A DNA stretch of 64,000 nt from Fodinibius sp964490705 (GTDB lineage Bacteria; Bacteroidota; Rhodothermia; Balneolales; Balneolaceae). The position numbers were made by a program, and so were the translations under genes. The first letter of the stretch is position 1. Each line of letters opens with the position of its first letter. The stretch is from positions 434,001 through 498,000 of the forward strand of contig CAZBCG010000001.1 of NCBI GenBank assembly GCA_964490705.1. The letters run 5' to 3'. The notes under the pieces were generated by a model. The model saw only the letters and a list, made by a program, of their open reading frames with translations. It ran no database searches and was not told where the DNA came from. Positions 55,833 to 64,000 of the stretch are shown piece by piece.

Positions 55833-57098
55833 CTACTCATCTGTAATAATGCTGTCGATGAATTCCGGGCTGTGGGGATCGAGTTCGTCGAGATCCAAAT
55901 CGTGGCCCATCTTGTCGCGCTTGGTCTTTAAGTATTTTACGTTTTCGGGATAGGCACCCACTTCGATGGGTACACGCTCAACCATCTCAAGGCCAAAGCT
56001 TTTGAGCCCCACACGCTTGACGGGGTTGTTCGTCATCAGCCGCAATTTGGAAATGTTGAGCTCGCGCAGAATTTGAGCGCCCACGCCGTAATCCCGATGA
56101 TCAGGTTCAAAGCCGAGTGCTTCGTTGGCCTCCACCGTATCCATGCCTTTTTCTTGCAGTTTGTAGGCTTTGAGCTTGTTTACAAGTCCAATGCCTCGTC
56201 CTTCCTGGTTCATATAAAGCACTACGCCCTTGCCTTCTTTCTCTACTTGTAGCAGGGCTTGGTGCAGTTGCTCACCGCAGTCGCAACGTTTGGATCCAAA
56301 AATATCGCCGGTCATGCAGGAGGAGTGCACGCGTACAAGTACGGGGTCTCCTTCCTCCCATTCTCCTTTGCAGAGTGCAAGGTGATGATCCCCGGTGAGG
56401 CGCTCTTCAAAAGCGTGGAGCGTAAAATCCCCATAAATGGTAGGCAGATTCACATCCACGATTTTGCGTACCAGCGACTCGTTTTGCATGCGATAGCTGA
56501 TGAGGTCTTTAATGCTAATCAGCTTCATATTAAATTCATCGGCAATATCAACCAGATCGGGAAGGCGCGCCATGGCGCCGTTGTCTTTCATGATCTCGCA
56601 GATAATGCCTGCCGGTTCCAGACCTGCAAGACGCGCCAAGTCAATAGCGGCCTCGGTATGTCCGGCGCGGCGAAGAACTCCGCCATTGGTACCAATCAGG
56701 GGAAAAATATGTCCCGGACGACGAAAATCATCGGGTTGAGCATTGTTTTTCATCATCTCTTTGATCGTGTTGGCGCGGTCGGCGGCGGAAATACCGGTTG
56801 TTGTCAATTCTTTGTGATCAATAGAAACGGTAAATGCCGCTTCATCGGGATCGGCGCCGTCCGAAACCATATAATCGAGATTGAGCGAATAGGCTTTCTC
56901 GCGGGTGATGGGTGTGCAAATAAGTCCCCGACCATACTTAGCCATCAGGTTGATGGCCTCGGAGGTTACCTTTTCGGCTGCCATAACAAAGTCGCCTTCA
57001 TTTTCGCGGTCTTCATCATCCGCAACAATAACAATGCGACCCTCTTTAATGTCTTCGATAGCCGATTCTATGCTATCGAATGTAATTTCGCCGGACAT
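55833..57098 (-). CDS. ribBA: bifunctional RibBA: DHBP synthase / GTP cyclohydrolase II
   Basis: A 421-residue fusion for two entry steps of riboflavin synthesis. Residues ~1-205 are 3,4-dihydroxy-2-butanone-4-phosphate synthase (DDEDRENEGDFVMAAEKVT, ATRPGH-like DFRRPGHIFPL, GHTEAAIDLARLAG). Residues ~210-410 are GTP cyclohydrolase II (RVHSSCMTGDIFGSKRCDCGEQL zinc site, GRGIGLVNKLKAYKLQEKG). All key residues appear intact. It overlaps no gene and is followed upstream on the same strand by yajC, 18 bases from its start. No FMN riboswitch was seen before it. Confidence 0.95.
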   Translation of the reverse strand: MSGEITFDSIESAIEDIKEGRIVIVADDEDRENEGDFVMAAEKVTSEAINLMAKYGRGLICTPITREKAYSLNLDYMVSDGADPDEAAFTVSIDHKELTTTGISAADRANTIKEMMKNNAQPDDFRRPGHIFPLIGTNGGVLRRAGHTEAAIDLARLAGLEPAGIICEIMKDNGAMARLPDLVDIADEFNMKLISIKDLISYRMQNESLVRKIVDVNLPTIYGDFTLHAFEERLTGDHHLALCKGEWEEGDPVLVRVHSSCMTGDIFGSKRCDCGEQLHQALLQVEKEGKGVVLYMNQEGRGIGLVNKLKAYKLQEKGMDTVEANEALGFEPDHRDYGVGAQILRELNISKLRLMTNNPVKRVGLKSFGLEMVERVPIEVGAYPENVKYLKTKRDKMGHDLDLDELDPHSPEFIDSIITDE

Positions 57099-57116
57099 AG
57101 TAGTATGAAAACTTCG

Positions 57117-57425
57117 TTAATCTTGATTTGGATTTACATCCGTAATAGAACTTTTCTGAAAGCGTGCTTTAACGCCGCTGTCAATTTCTGCTAATACGGT
57201 GTCCTCATCAACAGTGGTTACCCGTGCAATCATTCCGCCAGAAGTGACAATCTTGTCCCCCTTTTCGAGGTTGTCAACCATATTTTGCACTTCTTCTTGG
57301 CGCTTTTTTTGCGGACGGATAATAAAGAAATAGAAAATGGCAAAGATAGCTCCCAGGAAAATGAGGTTCATCCAGCCGCCACCGCCTTCGGGCGACCCCA
57401 TCAAAAATAACGCAATATTGAACAT
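57117..57425 (-). CDS. yajC: preprotein translocase subunit YajC
   Basis: A 102-residue membrane protein. One hydrophobic helix (WMNLIFLGAIFAIFYFFIIRPQKKRQ, about 18-40) precedes the typical YajC soluble domain (DNLEKGDKIVTSGGMIARVTTVDEDTVLAEID...RFQKSSI). YajC associates with SecDF-YidC in protein export. It is just upstream of ribBA on the same strand, and a TATCTTTG promoter element lies upstream (57469-57476). Confidence 0.93.
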   Translation of the reverse strand: MFNIALFLMGSPEGGGGWMNLIFLGAIFAIFYFFIIRPQKKRQEEVQNMVDNLEKGDKIVTSGGMIARVTTVDEDTVLAEIDSGVKARFQKSSITDVNPNQD

Positions 57426-57468
57426 GAAATGATAAGTTTAATTACATCTGATTGTTTAAAATAGCTAC

Positions 57469-57500
57469 CAAAGATACCATTTTTGGCGACTTGCTCCAAT
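57469..57500 (-). promoter_or_regulatory. candidate promoter of yajC-ribBA
   Basis: On the minus strand ATTG (57497-57500), a 20-base spacer and TATCTTTG (57469-57476) resemble the Bacteroidota -33/-7 pattern, 44 bases before the yajC start. Confidence 0.45.
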
Positions 57501-57552
57501 TCTTTGGGATGAGGTTAACAAAGCTGAGAAATGTGTTTTAGTCATTATGCAT

Positions 57553-57599
57553 GTCATCCTGAACTTAGCCTGCCCCGATCATTCGGGGTTTCAGGATCT
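57553..57599. repeat. REP-like intergenic inverted repeat, copy 3
   Basis: Outer arms ATCCTGAA (57556-57563) / TTCAGGAT (57590-57597) are perfect and enclose perfect inner arms CCCCGA (57573-57578) / TCGGGG (57583-57588). This is the best preserved of the three copies in the window. Confidence 0.75.
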
Positions 57600-57674
57600 T
57601 ATCCAAAGTTGATGAGATTTATCAGTTTCTATTTTAAGAATTGTGGTTCAAAAGATATTAGAAAGGATCCTATG

Positions 57675-57702
57675 CTACTTGAAGCGTTAACGCTTCAAGT
57701 AG
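57675..57702. other. 28-base perfect palindrome
   Basis: CTACTTGAAGCGTT (57675-57688) is directly followed by its exact reverse complement AACGCTTCAAGTAG (57689-57702), without a spacer. It lies 32 bases past the fadJ stop codon. It may terminate the fad transcript as a hairpin, though no T run follows, or be a binding site for a dimeric regulator. Confidence 0.55.
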
Positions 57703-57733
57703 GCGATTCAACTTAGCTTACTTAAGTTTCAGG

Positions 57734-59857
57734 TTAATTAGTGTGAAACTTCTTCCCTGACTTCGCATACTTTTTGAGAATATCCGCCGGAGTAAATCGC
57801 GGGCCGTGCTCCTGTTCAAATTTCTCCATGCGCTGTACGATGGTGCCTGCACCTTCGCGGTCGATATATCGAAACGGGCCGCCCAGAAAAGGGGGAAAAC
57901 CGAGTCCCAAAACAGCACCCAGATCTCCATCCGTGGGATCACGCAAAATATTTTCTTGCAGGCACCATGCCGCCTCATTGATCATCGTTAGCACCATGCG
58001 TTGTTGCACTGTTTCGGCATCGATTTTAGAACGATTTTGACCTCCGAAGAACTTATAAATTTCTTTATTGGGATCTGTTTTTTTAGTCTTGCCCTTTTTC
58101 TCTTCATAGTGATAAAATCCCTTCTTGTTCTTTCGTCCCTTATAGCCTGCTTCAAAAAGCTCGGTTGGTTTATTACTGGGATGAACGCCGCGCTCGGCAA
58201 ACAGATCGCTCAAGACCTTGGTAATGTGAGCCGCCACATCAATACCCACTTCATCAAAAAGGGCAGCGGGGCCGACGGGGAAACCGAAGTTTTTCATTAT
58301 GTTGTCCAGCTTTTCGATGGCAATACCTTCTTCGAGCAGCATCAGTGCCTCATTCATGAAGGGAGACAAAATGCGCGTAGTGTAAAAGCCCGGTCCGTCA
58401 TTGACCACAATTACGTGTTTGCCCTGTTGGATACCCACTTCGGTAGCTGTGGCAGTAACCCAATGCGCCGTTTGGTCAGTTGTAATAATTTCCAGCAACG
58501 GCATTTTGGGAACGGGCGAAAAGTAGTGCATGCCCACCACTTGCTCGGGTCGGTTTGCTGCATCGGCAATTTTGTGGATAGGCAGCGAAGAGGTATTTGA
58601 CGCAAAAATGGCGTTATCTGGGGTTACTTCTTCCACTTCTTTCAGGATCGATTTTTTGAGATCCAGATCCTCGAATACTGCTTCGATGACCATCCCCGTA
58701 TTTTCAAATCCGTCATAGGTTCCCGTGGGCGTCACCAGGCTGGCAATGCGGTCGCGTTCGAATTCCGAAATGATGCGCTTTTTTCGTTTGCTGTCCAGAT
58801 TATCCCAGATGGACTGTTTGCCCTTGGCCGCCTGCTCCACCGATTGATCTTTGAGCAGCACGCGATATTCATTGTTGACGCTCACGTCGGCAATGCCGGA
58901 CCCCATAAGTCCCGCCCCAAGCACGCCTAGCTTTTGGATCTCTTTTGCTTTGCTTTCATCGGGATTTTTCTTGGCCCCCTGCATGGCAAAAAAGAGGTTT
59001 ACGAGTGCTTCGGATTCTGGAGTGGCGGCTAGCTTTCCAAAATTGACGGATTCAGTTTCCAGCCCGGCCTGCATGCCGTTTTCATATCCCTCTTCAACAC
59101 AATCGATAATTTTTTCTGGAGCGGGATAATTGCCGTTGGTCTTTGATTTTGATCGCTTCCGGGCTTGCGAATAAATAATTTTGCGAAGCGGGCTTAGACC
59201 TTCCATCAGCTGATGCGCTAGGCTTCGTTTATCCTCGCGCTCAAAATTGCCCGCATTAATCTTTTTGACAGCTTTCTTTGCAGCGGTAACGATCGCATCG
59301 CGATGGGTAAGCTCATCCACCAATCCCAATTTATACGCTTTGTGGGGATAAATATTTTTGCCGGTTAGCATATAGGTAAGGGCATTTTGAACGCCAATAA
59401 GTCGTGGCAACCGCTGGGTGCCGCCTCCGCCGGGCAGGAGTCCAAGTTGTACTTCCGGCTGACCAAATTTGGTATCGGAGTGCTCCGAGGCTACGCGGTA
59501 GTGGCACGCCATGGCCACTTCCATGCCGCCGCCAATGCAGGAGCCGTGAATGGCCGCAACAATCGGTTTGGGATAGTTTTCCAGCTTGAGCAACAGCTGA
59601 TTACCACGACGACTCAGATCCTCAATACCTTCCGGAGCGGGCGTATTTTTAAGCATCTCTACATCGGCGCCGGCAATGAAATTATTGGGCTTTCCGCTGA
59701 CCAGCACAATCCCCTTAATCGAATCAGGGTCTTGATTTTGAAGCAGATCCCGAAAATCGGCAATCAGTTCTTCATCCAGCTTATTTACTTTTTCATCGGG
59801 TTGATCCAGCGTAACAATGAGGATGCCGTCTTGTTCTTCTGTTGATAGATAACTCAT
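57734..59857 (-). CDS. fadJ: fatty-acid oxidation complex alpha subunit (enoyl-CoA hydratase / 3-hydroxyacyl-CoA dehydrogenase)
   Basis: A 707-residue bifunctional enzyme from ATG 59857 (the frame is open to a TTG at 59881). The crotonase domain (about 1-190) has the oxyanion motifs NNFIAGADVEML and GSCIGGGMEVAMACHYR. The NAD-binding dehydrogenase begins at KLGVLGAGLMGSGIA (near 310) with catalytic His in GMHYFSPVPKMPLLE, followed by two C-terminal helical domains. It performs hydration and oxidation in beta-oxidation. The thiolase gene fadI lies 51 bases upstream, giving a complete alpha/beta complex. Length favours FadJ/FadB; the symbol is by similarity. Confidence 0.92.
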   Translation of the reverse strand: MSYLSTEEQDGILIVTLDQPDEKVNKLDEELIADFRDLLQNQDPDSIKGIVLVSGKPNNFIAGADVEMLKNTPAPEGIEDLSRRGNQLLLKLENYPKPIVAAIHGSCIGGGMEVAMACHYRVASEHSDTKFGQPEVQLGLLPGGGGTQRLPRLIGVQNALTYMLTGKNIYPHKAYKLGLVDELTHRDAIVTAAKKAVKKINAGNFEREDKRSLAHQLMEGLSPLRKIIYSQARKRSKSKTNGNYPAPEKIIDCVEEGYENGMQAGLETESVNFGKLAATPESEALVNLFFAMQGAKKNPDESKAKEIQKLGVLGAGLMGSGIADVSVNNEYRVLLKDQSVEQAAKGKQSIWDNLDSKRKKRIISEFERDRIASLVTPTGTYDGFENTGMVIEAVFEDLDLKKSILKEVEEVTPDNAIFASNTSSLPIHKIADAANRPEQVVGMHYFSPVPKMPLLEIITTDQTAHWVTATATEVGIQQGKHVIVVNDGPGFYTTRILSPFMNEALMLLEEGIAIEKLDNIMKNFGFPVGPAALFDEVGIDVAAHITKVLSDLFAERGVHPSNKPTELFEAGYKGRKNKKGFYHYEEKKGKTKKTDPNKEIYKFFGGQNRSKIDAETVQQRMVLTMINEAAWCLQENILRDPTDGDLGAVLGLGFPPFLGGPFRYIDREGAGTIVQRMEKFEQEHGPRFTPADILKKYAKSGKKFHTN

Positions 59858-59908
59858 AATTTGACTGTCTTGAAGACTCAACTATTTATCTTTTGAAATT
59901 TGGTTATT

Positions 59909-61219
59909 TCATTTTTGGAATCGTTCCAAAATGATAGCATGTCCCTGTCCACCGGCTGCACATGCAGCAACGAGCGCCAGTTCGCCATCTTCGTGATGCA
60001 GTCGGTTGGCGGCCGTGGTGACCAACCGTGTGCCGGTAGCACCGAAGGGATGGCCCAGCGACAGCGACCCGCCCCAGCAGTTAAATTTATCCATCGGGAT
60101 TTCGCCCACTTTTTGATCACGATTGAGATTTTCTTTGGTAAACTTCTCAGAATTGAGTGCTTTGAGTACCGTCAGTATTTGTCCCGCAAAAGCTTCGTGA
60201 AATTCAAAAACGTCAATATCAGAAAGCTGAATTCCTGCGGCATCCAGCACTTTAGGCGTGGCATAGGCTGGGCCGAGCAGCAGTTCATCCTCCGGATCTT
60301 GCGCTACATAAGTATAGGCTCGAAGATACGCTTTGGGTGTTAATCCATGATCCAGCGCTGTTTCTTTTTCCATAATCAGCGACGCCGAAGCTCCATCCGT
60401 CAGCGCCGATGAATTTCCGGCTGTAATAGTACCGTGTGGTTTGATAAACGCCGGACTCAATTTCTCCAGCTTTTCCATCGAGGTATCCTCCCGAAAGGTA
60501 TTGTCGTGTTCAATGGTATCGAAATCAGGAGGAACTGCTGCCGGTAATAATTCAGTATCCAACAATCCCTCGTTAGTAGCTTTGGCGGCTAGCTGATGAG
60601 AGCGTAACGCGTATTCATCTTGGGCCTGGCGACTGATCCCAAAATGGGCCGCCATGCGGTCGCAGCTTTCGCCCATGGTTTCACCTGTAGAAAATTCGGA
60701 AATAGACGGAATTTCGGGCAGCAAGTGTGACGGACGTAATCCCTTAAAAAATCCTAAAAAGTCACTCAGTGATTTGTACTTACGAGCATCCAGTAATTTT
60801 TGGCGGAATTTCTTGCGAAACCGAATAGGGATGTCCGACATGGTTTCGGTGCCGCCGGCCAACACGATTTTTGCCTGACCGGAACGGATCAGGTCAACTG
60901 CGCTGGTGATGGCCTGGTTAGAGGAGATACAGGCTTGGGTTACGGTATGGGCGGGAACCTGATTGGGGACCCCCGCACCCAGTGCTGATTCGCGGGCTAC
61001 ATTGCTTGTGTTTACATCCTGGATTACGGTGCCCATAATGACGCGATCCAGATCATCACCGTTGATTCCGGCCCGGGCTATAAGCCCCTCGATGGCCATC
61101 CGTCCCAGATCATAGGACATGAGTTTTTTATACCCGGTGCCCGAACGCTGAAAGGGAATTCGTCCGCCATCGACGATGACGGCTTCAAATGAAGAGTTGT
61201 TTGTTGGTTGCTCATCCAT
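59909..61219 (-). CDS. fadI: acetyl-CoA C-acyltransferase (thiolase, beta-oxidation beta subunit)
   Basis: A 436-residue thiolase that cleaves 3-ketoacyl-CoA to acetyl-CoA and a shortened acyl-CoA. The nucleophilic Cys is in HTVTQACISSNQAI (near 98), the His in FEFHEAFAGQIL and the second Cys in AACAAGGQGHAII, with GGSLSLGHPFGATG before it. Length and the insert around residues 125-170 match the trifunctional-type FadI rather than the shorter FadA. It is the first gene of the fadI-fadJ pair. Confidence 0.93.
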   Translation of the reverse strand: MDEQPTNNSSFEAVIVDGGRIPFQRSGTGYKKLMSYDLGRMAIEGLIARAGINGDDLDRVIMGTVIQDVNTSNVARESALGAGVPNQVPAHTVTQACISSNQAITSAVDLIRSGQAKIVLAGGTETMSDIPIRFRKKFRQKLLDARKYKSLSDFLGFFKGLRPSHLLPEIPSISEFSTGETMGESCDRMAAHFGISRQAQDEYALRSHQLAAKATNEGLLDTELLPAAVPPDFDTIEHDNTFREDTSMEKLEKLSPAFIKPHGTITAGNSSALTDGASASLIMEKETALDHGLTPKAYLRAYTYVAQDPEDELLLGPAYATPKVLDAAGIQLSDIDVFEFHEAFAGQILTVLKALNSEKFTKENLNRDQKVGEIPMDKFNCWGGSLSLGHPFGATGTRLVTTAANRLHHEDGELALVAACAAGGQGHAIILERFQK

Positions 61220-61360
61220 AATTAAGCGGTAAGTGTATGATAGACAAAAGAAAAACCTGTTGCATTGCTAAAATGAGTGATTGCTGTTCGTAAATCAAGA
61301 TAATACTTAACAGTGTTAACCAGAGTATAGTTTATGGTGGGGATATGAGCAATAAAATGT

Positions 61361-61391
61361 TTTGCCAGATAGGAGAATATGCGTATATTTG
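61361..61391 (+). promoter_or_regulatory. promoter of tRNA-Val
   Basis: TTTG (61361-61364), a 19-base spacer and TATATTTG (61384-61391) are a near-perfect Bacteroidota-type -33/-7 promoter. Transcription would begin about 7 bases before the tRNA. Confidence 0.65.
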
Positions 61392-61404
61392 TGCTCTCCA
61401 AAAA

Positions 61405-61478
61405 GGGCGATTAACTCAGCGGTTTAGAGTGCTTCCCTTACAAGGAAGAAGTCGTAGGTTCGAATCCTGCATCGCCCA
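61405..61478 (+). tRNA. tRNA-Val (anticodon TAC)
   Basis: A 74-nt cloverleaf: acceptor GGGCGAT / ATCGCCC, D stem ACTC/GAGT, anticodon stem CTTCC/GGAAG with loop CTTACAA, T stem GTAGG/CCTGC with TTCGAAT. Anticodon TAC reads valine codons. The 3' CCA is not encoded. Base composition changes sharply just after it, so its 3' end is a likely integration site. Confidence 0.97.
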
Positions 61479-61981
61479 CTTCAATCCCTGTAAGTCCTTG
61501 CCTTTCAGGGGTTTAGTATTTATAGTACAAATATTGGTACAAATATTTGTGTCAAATCTATTGTTTGTGTGTTTATATCCTCTCTTATAAAAAACTGAAT
61601 TTTAAGCCTAATTAGATATGTTAGGCAATTAATATTCATCTTATTTCATTTTTTGTAATACCGGAAAATGGAAGGATTGTACCTCTAAGCTGAAACCGTT
61701 CTATTTATCTTCAAAAGTTCCAAACTGTATCTAGATATTGGGATTATTAGACTCTCTCACTGACATATTATGAATATCTATTTTCTATGAGAGACCTAAG
61801 AAAATATATTAGATATGTCTTCTAACTCATGAATTTTGCTAAAAAAACTATTAACCTTTAAAATTATTTAGGCCAAATTGTAAAAAAGATAGCTCAAAGC
61901 TTGGTCTTTACTTATTATATCTACAATTTCAAACAACTTCATTCTTACAGCTATCATTAACTTATAATCCAACTATTCAAT
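61479..61981. other. AT-rich non-coding region at a possible island edge
   Basis: About 500 bases with no convincing gene. Just after the tRNA, CCCTGTAAG and CTTTCAGGG can form a hairpin with one mismatch (about 61486-61510). It is followed by two tandem copies of GTACAAATATT (61525-61535 and 61537-61547). The remainder is very AT-rich and featureless. Such repeats beside a tRNA resemble arm-type integrase sites, but no integrase gene is in the window. Confidence 0.45.
61525..61547 (+). repeat. tandem 11-bp direct repeats next to tRNA-Val
   Basis: GTACAAATATT occurs twice with a period of 12 bases, 46 bases after the tRNA end. A third weaker match (GTGTCAAATCT) follows at about 61550. These may be recombinase arm-type binding sites of an integrated element. 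Confidence 0.45.
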
Positions 61982-63991
61982 ATGAGTAATGTTAATATTA
62001 AGAGAGCTGTTGAAAATATTAGTTCAAGAACAAGCGTCTATACCCCTTTGGTTGAGATAATTGTTAATGCAATTGACGCTATTGATGCGCTTGATAATAA
62101 TGGAAATAAAAAAGGCAAGGTTGAAGTATTTATAAATAGATCGCCACAGCTTGATATTGAAGATACCTCAACAGATATAACTGGATTTACAGTTAAGGAC
62201 AATGGGATAGGATTTACTGAAGAAAATAGAGAGGCGTTTGATACACTTTATACAGAACAGAAGATCGAAAAAGGCGGCAAAGGTTTTGGGAGATTTATCT
62301 GTTTAAAATACTATAAAGACCTGAAGGTTAGAAGCGTCTATAAAAAAGATGGAGAATATTTTCTTCGTAAATTTAAAATGGGCAAAGATAGAGATATAAT
62401 AGTTGATGAAGATTTTGAAAAAACCAAAGCTAGCGAGACTGGAACAACAGTTGAACTCATTTCTCTAAAACAGAATTTCCCAGATGCTACTGTTTCTACT
62501 ATTTCAAGGACATTAGTTGAAAAACTATTACCCTTTTTTGTTGAAGAGTCTTACAACTGCCCCACTATAAAGTTGATAGATGAAGATAATAATGAGAGTA
62601 TAATTTTAAATAATTATATAGATAAGACTTCAAAAGCAAAAATAAAGGAGATAGATGATGCGAGCGGCGATTTTAATTTAGATAATAATGATGATGAAGA
62701 AGAATTCATTGCTAGGGTTTTCAAAATATATTCTCCTAAGACTAAACGAAGTAAGGTAGATTTAGTAGCACATCGTCGCGCAGTAACTTCAACATCTTTA
62801 CATAATTATATACCTGAATTTTCTGAAGAGTTTTTTGATACTTTACAAACAAATGGGCAACAAGAAGATAGAAATTTTATAGTCAAGGTATATGTGTTTG
62901 GAGAGTATTTAGATAAAAACGTCTCGGTAGAAAGAGGTGGGTTTGAATTCAAAAAAGATAGGACAGACTTAATACATGGGATATCTCAAAAAGAAATAGA
63001 AAAAGAGGCGGCAAAATATGGCCGTGGTGCAGTTGAAGATGATGTCAAACAAAGACGAGAAAGAACAAAGGAGAGTGTTGAGGATTATGTAAGAGAAGCG
63101 CCTTGGTATAATCAGATTCTTGAAGAAGTTAATTATTCAGAATTGCCATATGATCCATCTAAAAATCAAATAGAAAGCCATTTACACAAAAAGAAGTATC
63201 AAAATGAGGTTAGTGTAAAAAATGAAGTAAATAAATTGCTCGAAAGTAATGAACCCAACGATCTAAAAGATAAAGCAAGTAGTATAGTACAAAAGGTTTC
63301 AGATCAAAGCAGAAATGAGTTAACCCATTATATAGCATTAAGAAAAAGTGTTCTAGATATATTTGAAAAAAGTCTACAGCTTAAAGAAAATGATAAATAT
63401 GAATCGGAAGATGTTGTTCATGAAATCATTTTCCCTACTAGAGAAGATAGTGATTCAACTACATTTGAAGATCACAATCTCTGGATAGTAGATGAAAGAC
63501 TTAATTTCACAGAGTATTTATCTTCAGATAAAGGACTTAATGGTGCTGGGTCAGACAGACCAGATATTTTAGCTTTTGATAAACGAATAGGATTTAGAGG
63601 AAAAAATGAGCCTAGTAATCCTGTAACAATTTTTGAATTTAAAAGACCTCAAAGAGATGACTTTGTAAATAAGTCAAAGGAAGATCCTGTACAGCAAATA
63701 ATTCGTTATATAATGCAAATCAAAGATGGAGATTATTTAACACCTGAAGGACGAAATATTCGTGTTGCTAATCACACACCTTTCTTCGGTTATGTTCTTT
63801 GTGATATAACTAATAAAGTAGATAGATGGGCAACAATAGAAAAAGATTTTAAAGAAATGCCTGACGGCCAAGGATATTTTAGAAGACATGATCAACTCAA
63901 CTTATACATTGAAATATTGAGTTGGGATAAGGTTTTGAGAGATGCTGAGAACAGAAATAAAGTATTTTTTGAAAAACTTGGAATTGTGTAA
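61982..63991 (+). CDS. GHKL ATPase fused to a PD-(D/E)XK-like nuclease domain, candidate defence protein
   Basis: A 669-residue protein, AT-rich and unlike its neighbours in codon use. The N-terminal GHKL (Hsp90/gyrase B-like) ATPase has the N box ending E25/N29/D32 (LVEIIVNAIDAIDA), the G1 box DNGIGF (73-78), the GGKGFGRF lid (98-105) and TGTTVEL (153-159). A middle region (about 170-470) is acidic and helical. The C-terminal part (about 475-650) shows NLWIVDERLNF, D528 in RPDIL and E552/K554 in FEFKRP, an arrangement typical of PD-(D/E)XK nucleases. Proteins of this build could sense or grip nucleic acid and cut it. It follows tRNA-Val in a foreign-looking segment. Partners may lie beyond the window. 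Domain calls are by motif only. Confidence 0.72.
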   Translation: MSNVNIKRAVENISSRTSVYTPLVEIIVNAIDAIDALDNNGNKKGKVEVFINRSPQLDIEDTSTDITGFTVKDNGIGFTEENREAFDTLYTEQKIEKGGKGFGRFICLKYYKDLKVRSVYKKDGEYFLRKFKMGKDRDIIVDEDFEKTKASETGTTVELISLKQNFPDATVSTISRTLVEKLLPFFVEESYNCPTIKLIDEDNNESIILNNYIDKTSKAKIKEIDDASGDFNLDNNDDEEEFIARVFKIYSPKTKRSKVDLVAHRRAVTSTSLHNYIPEFSEEFFDTLQTNGQQEDRNFIVKVYVFGEYLDKNVSVERGGFEFKKDRTDLIHGISQKEIEKEAAKYGRGAVEDDVKQRRERTKESVEDYVREAPWYNQILEEVNYSELPYDPSKNQIESHLHKKKYQNEVSVKNEVNKLLESNEPNDLKDKASSIVQKVSDQSRNELTHYIALRKSVLDIFEKSLQLKENDKYESEDVVHEIIFPTREDSDSTTFEDHNLWIVDERLNFTEYLSSDKGLNGAGSDRPDILAFDKRIGFRGKNEPSNPVTIFEFKRPQRDDFVNKSKEDPVQQIIRYIMQIKDGDYLTPEGRNIRVANHTPFFGYVLCDITNKVDRWATIEKDFKEMPDGQGYFRRHDQLNLYIEILSWDKVLRDAENRNKVFFEKLGIV

Positions 63992-64000
63992 AAGAGTGAA

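Noticed and set aside
56259..57194. 311-codon open frame on the plus strand opposite ribBA
   Set aside because: Shadow of the ribBA coding strand; composition and lack of family features show it is not a gene.
61345..61590. An 81-codon open frame on the plus strand
   Set aside because: It runs straight through tRNA-Val and has no recognisable protein features.

Overview
The window looks like chromosome of a Gram-negative bacterium of the FCB group, most likely a Balneolota/Balneolaceae-type organism related to Bacteroidota and Rhodothermota. The evidence is the gene content: DUF4292, DUF4293 and DUF5686 family proteins, carboxypeptidase-regulatory-domain TonB receptors, a type IX secretion (YPNPF) tail on a subtilase, a DksA-like protein that has lost its zinc finger, and promoters of the TTTG / TAnnTTTG type in front of the SRP RNA and tRNA-Val. 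Base composition is moderate and even up to about 61.4 kb, then turns strongly AT-rich. Assignment is by inference, not by rRNA.

Layout. 0-2.3 kb: a GmhB-like phosphatase facing the pyrimidine genes pyrR-pyrB. 2.5-9.3 kb: a TetR-regulated tripartite RND efflux operon (regulator, TolC-like channel, lipoprotein adaptor, RND pump), with a near-identical candidate operator before the regulator and before the channel gene. 9.4-13 kb: DUF4293 membrane protein, EamA transporter, TonB-dependent receptor. 13.4-19.4 kb: MltF-like lytic transglycosylase, a STAS / RsbW-like / RsbU-like partner-switching operon, an alpha/beta hydrolase and a SPOR lipoprotein. 19.5-25.6 kb: an FbpBC-type ABC importer without its binding protein, a GlsB-like protein, a c-type haem lipoprotein, a DUF5686 protein. 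25.7-34.2 kb: OmpA-TSP3 lipoprotein, tRNA-Ala, a four-gene envelope operon (secreted protein, FecR-domain protein, large outer-membrane barrel, CHASE2-adenylate cyclase) and the SRP RNA. 34.4-44.4 kb: YpdA-like reductase, YheT-like hydrolase, thioesterase, secreted subtilase, barrel protein, PQQ-type sugar dehydrogenase, gamma-glutamyltransferase. 44.5-51.3 kb: TPR / DUF4292 / EnvC-like / membrane protein operon, a metal-receptor-like protein, fructosamine kinase and low-molecular-weight phosphatase. 51.5-61.2 kb: ileS, dksA-like, lspA; then on the other strand ribBA, yajC and the fatty-acid beta-oxidation pair fadJ-fadI.

From tRNA-Val (61405-61478) to the end the sequence changes: about 500 bp of AT-rich non-coding DNA with tandem direct repeats, then an AT-rich gene for a large protein that joins a GHKL (Hsp90/gyrase-like) ATPase to what looks like a PD-(D/E)XK nuclease domain. 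This resembles the left edge of a tRNA-integrated island, possibly carrying a defence function, and is the most interesting part of the window. Three copies of a nested-palindrome REP-like repeat are scattered between genes. No CRISPR array, transposase, integrase or rRNA was seen.
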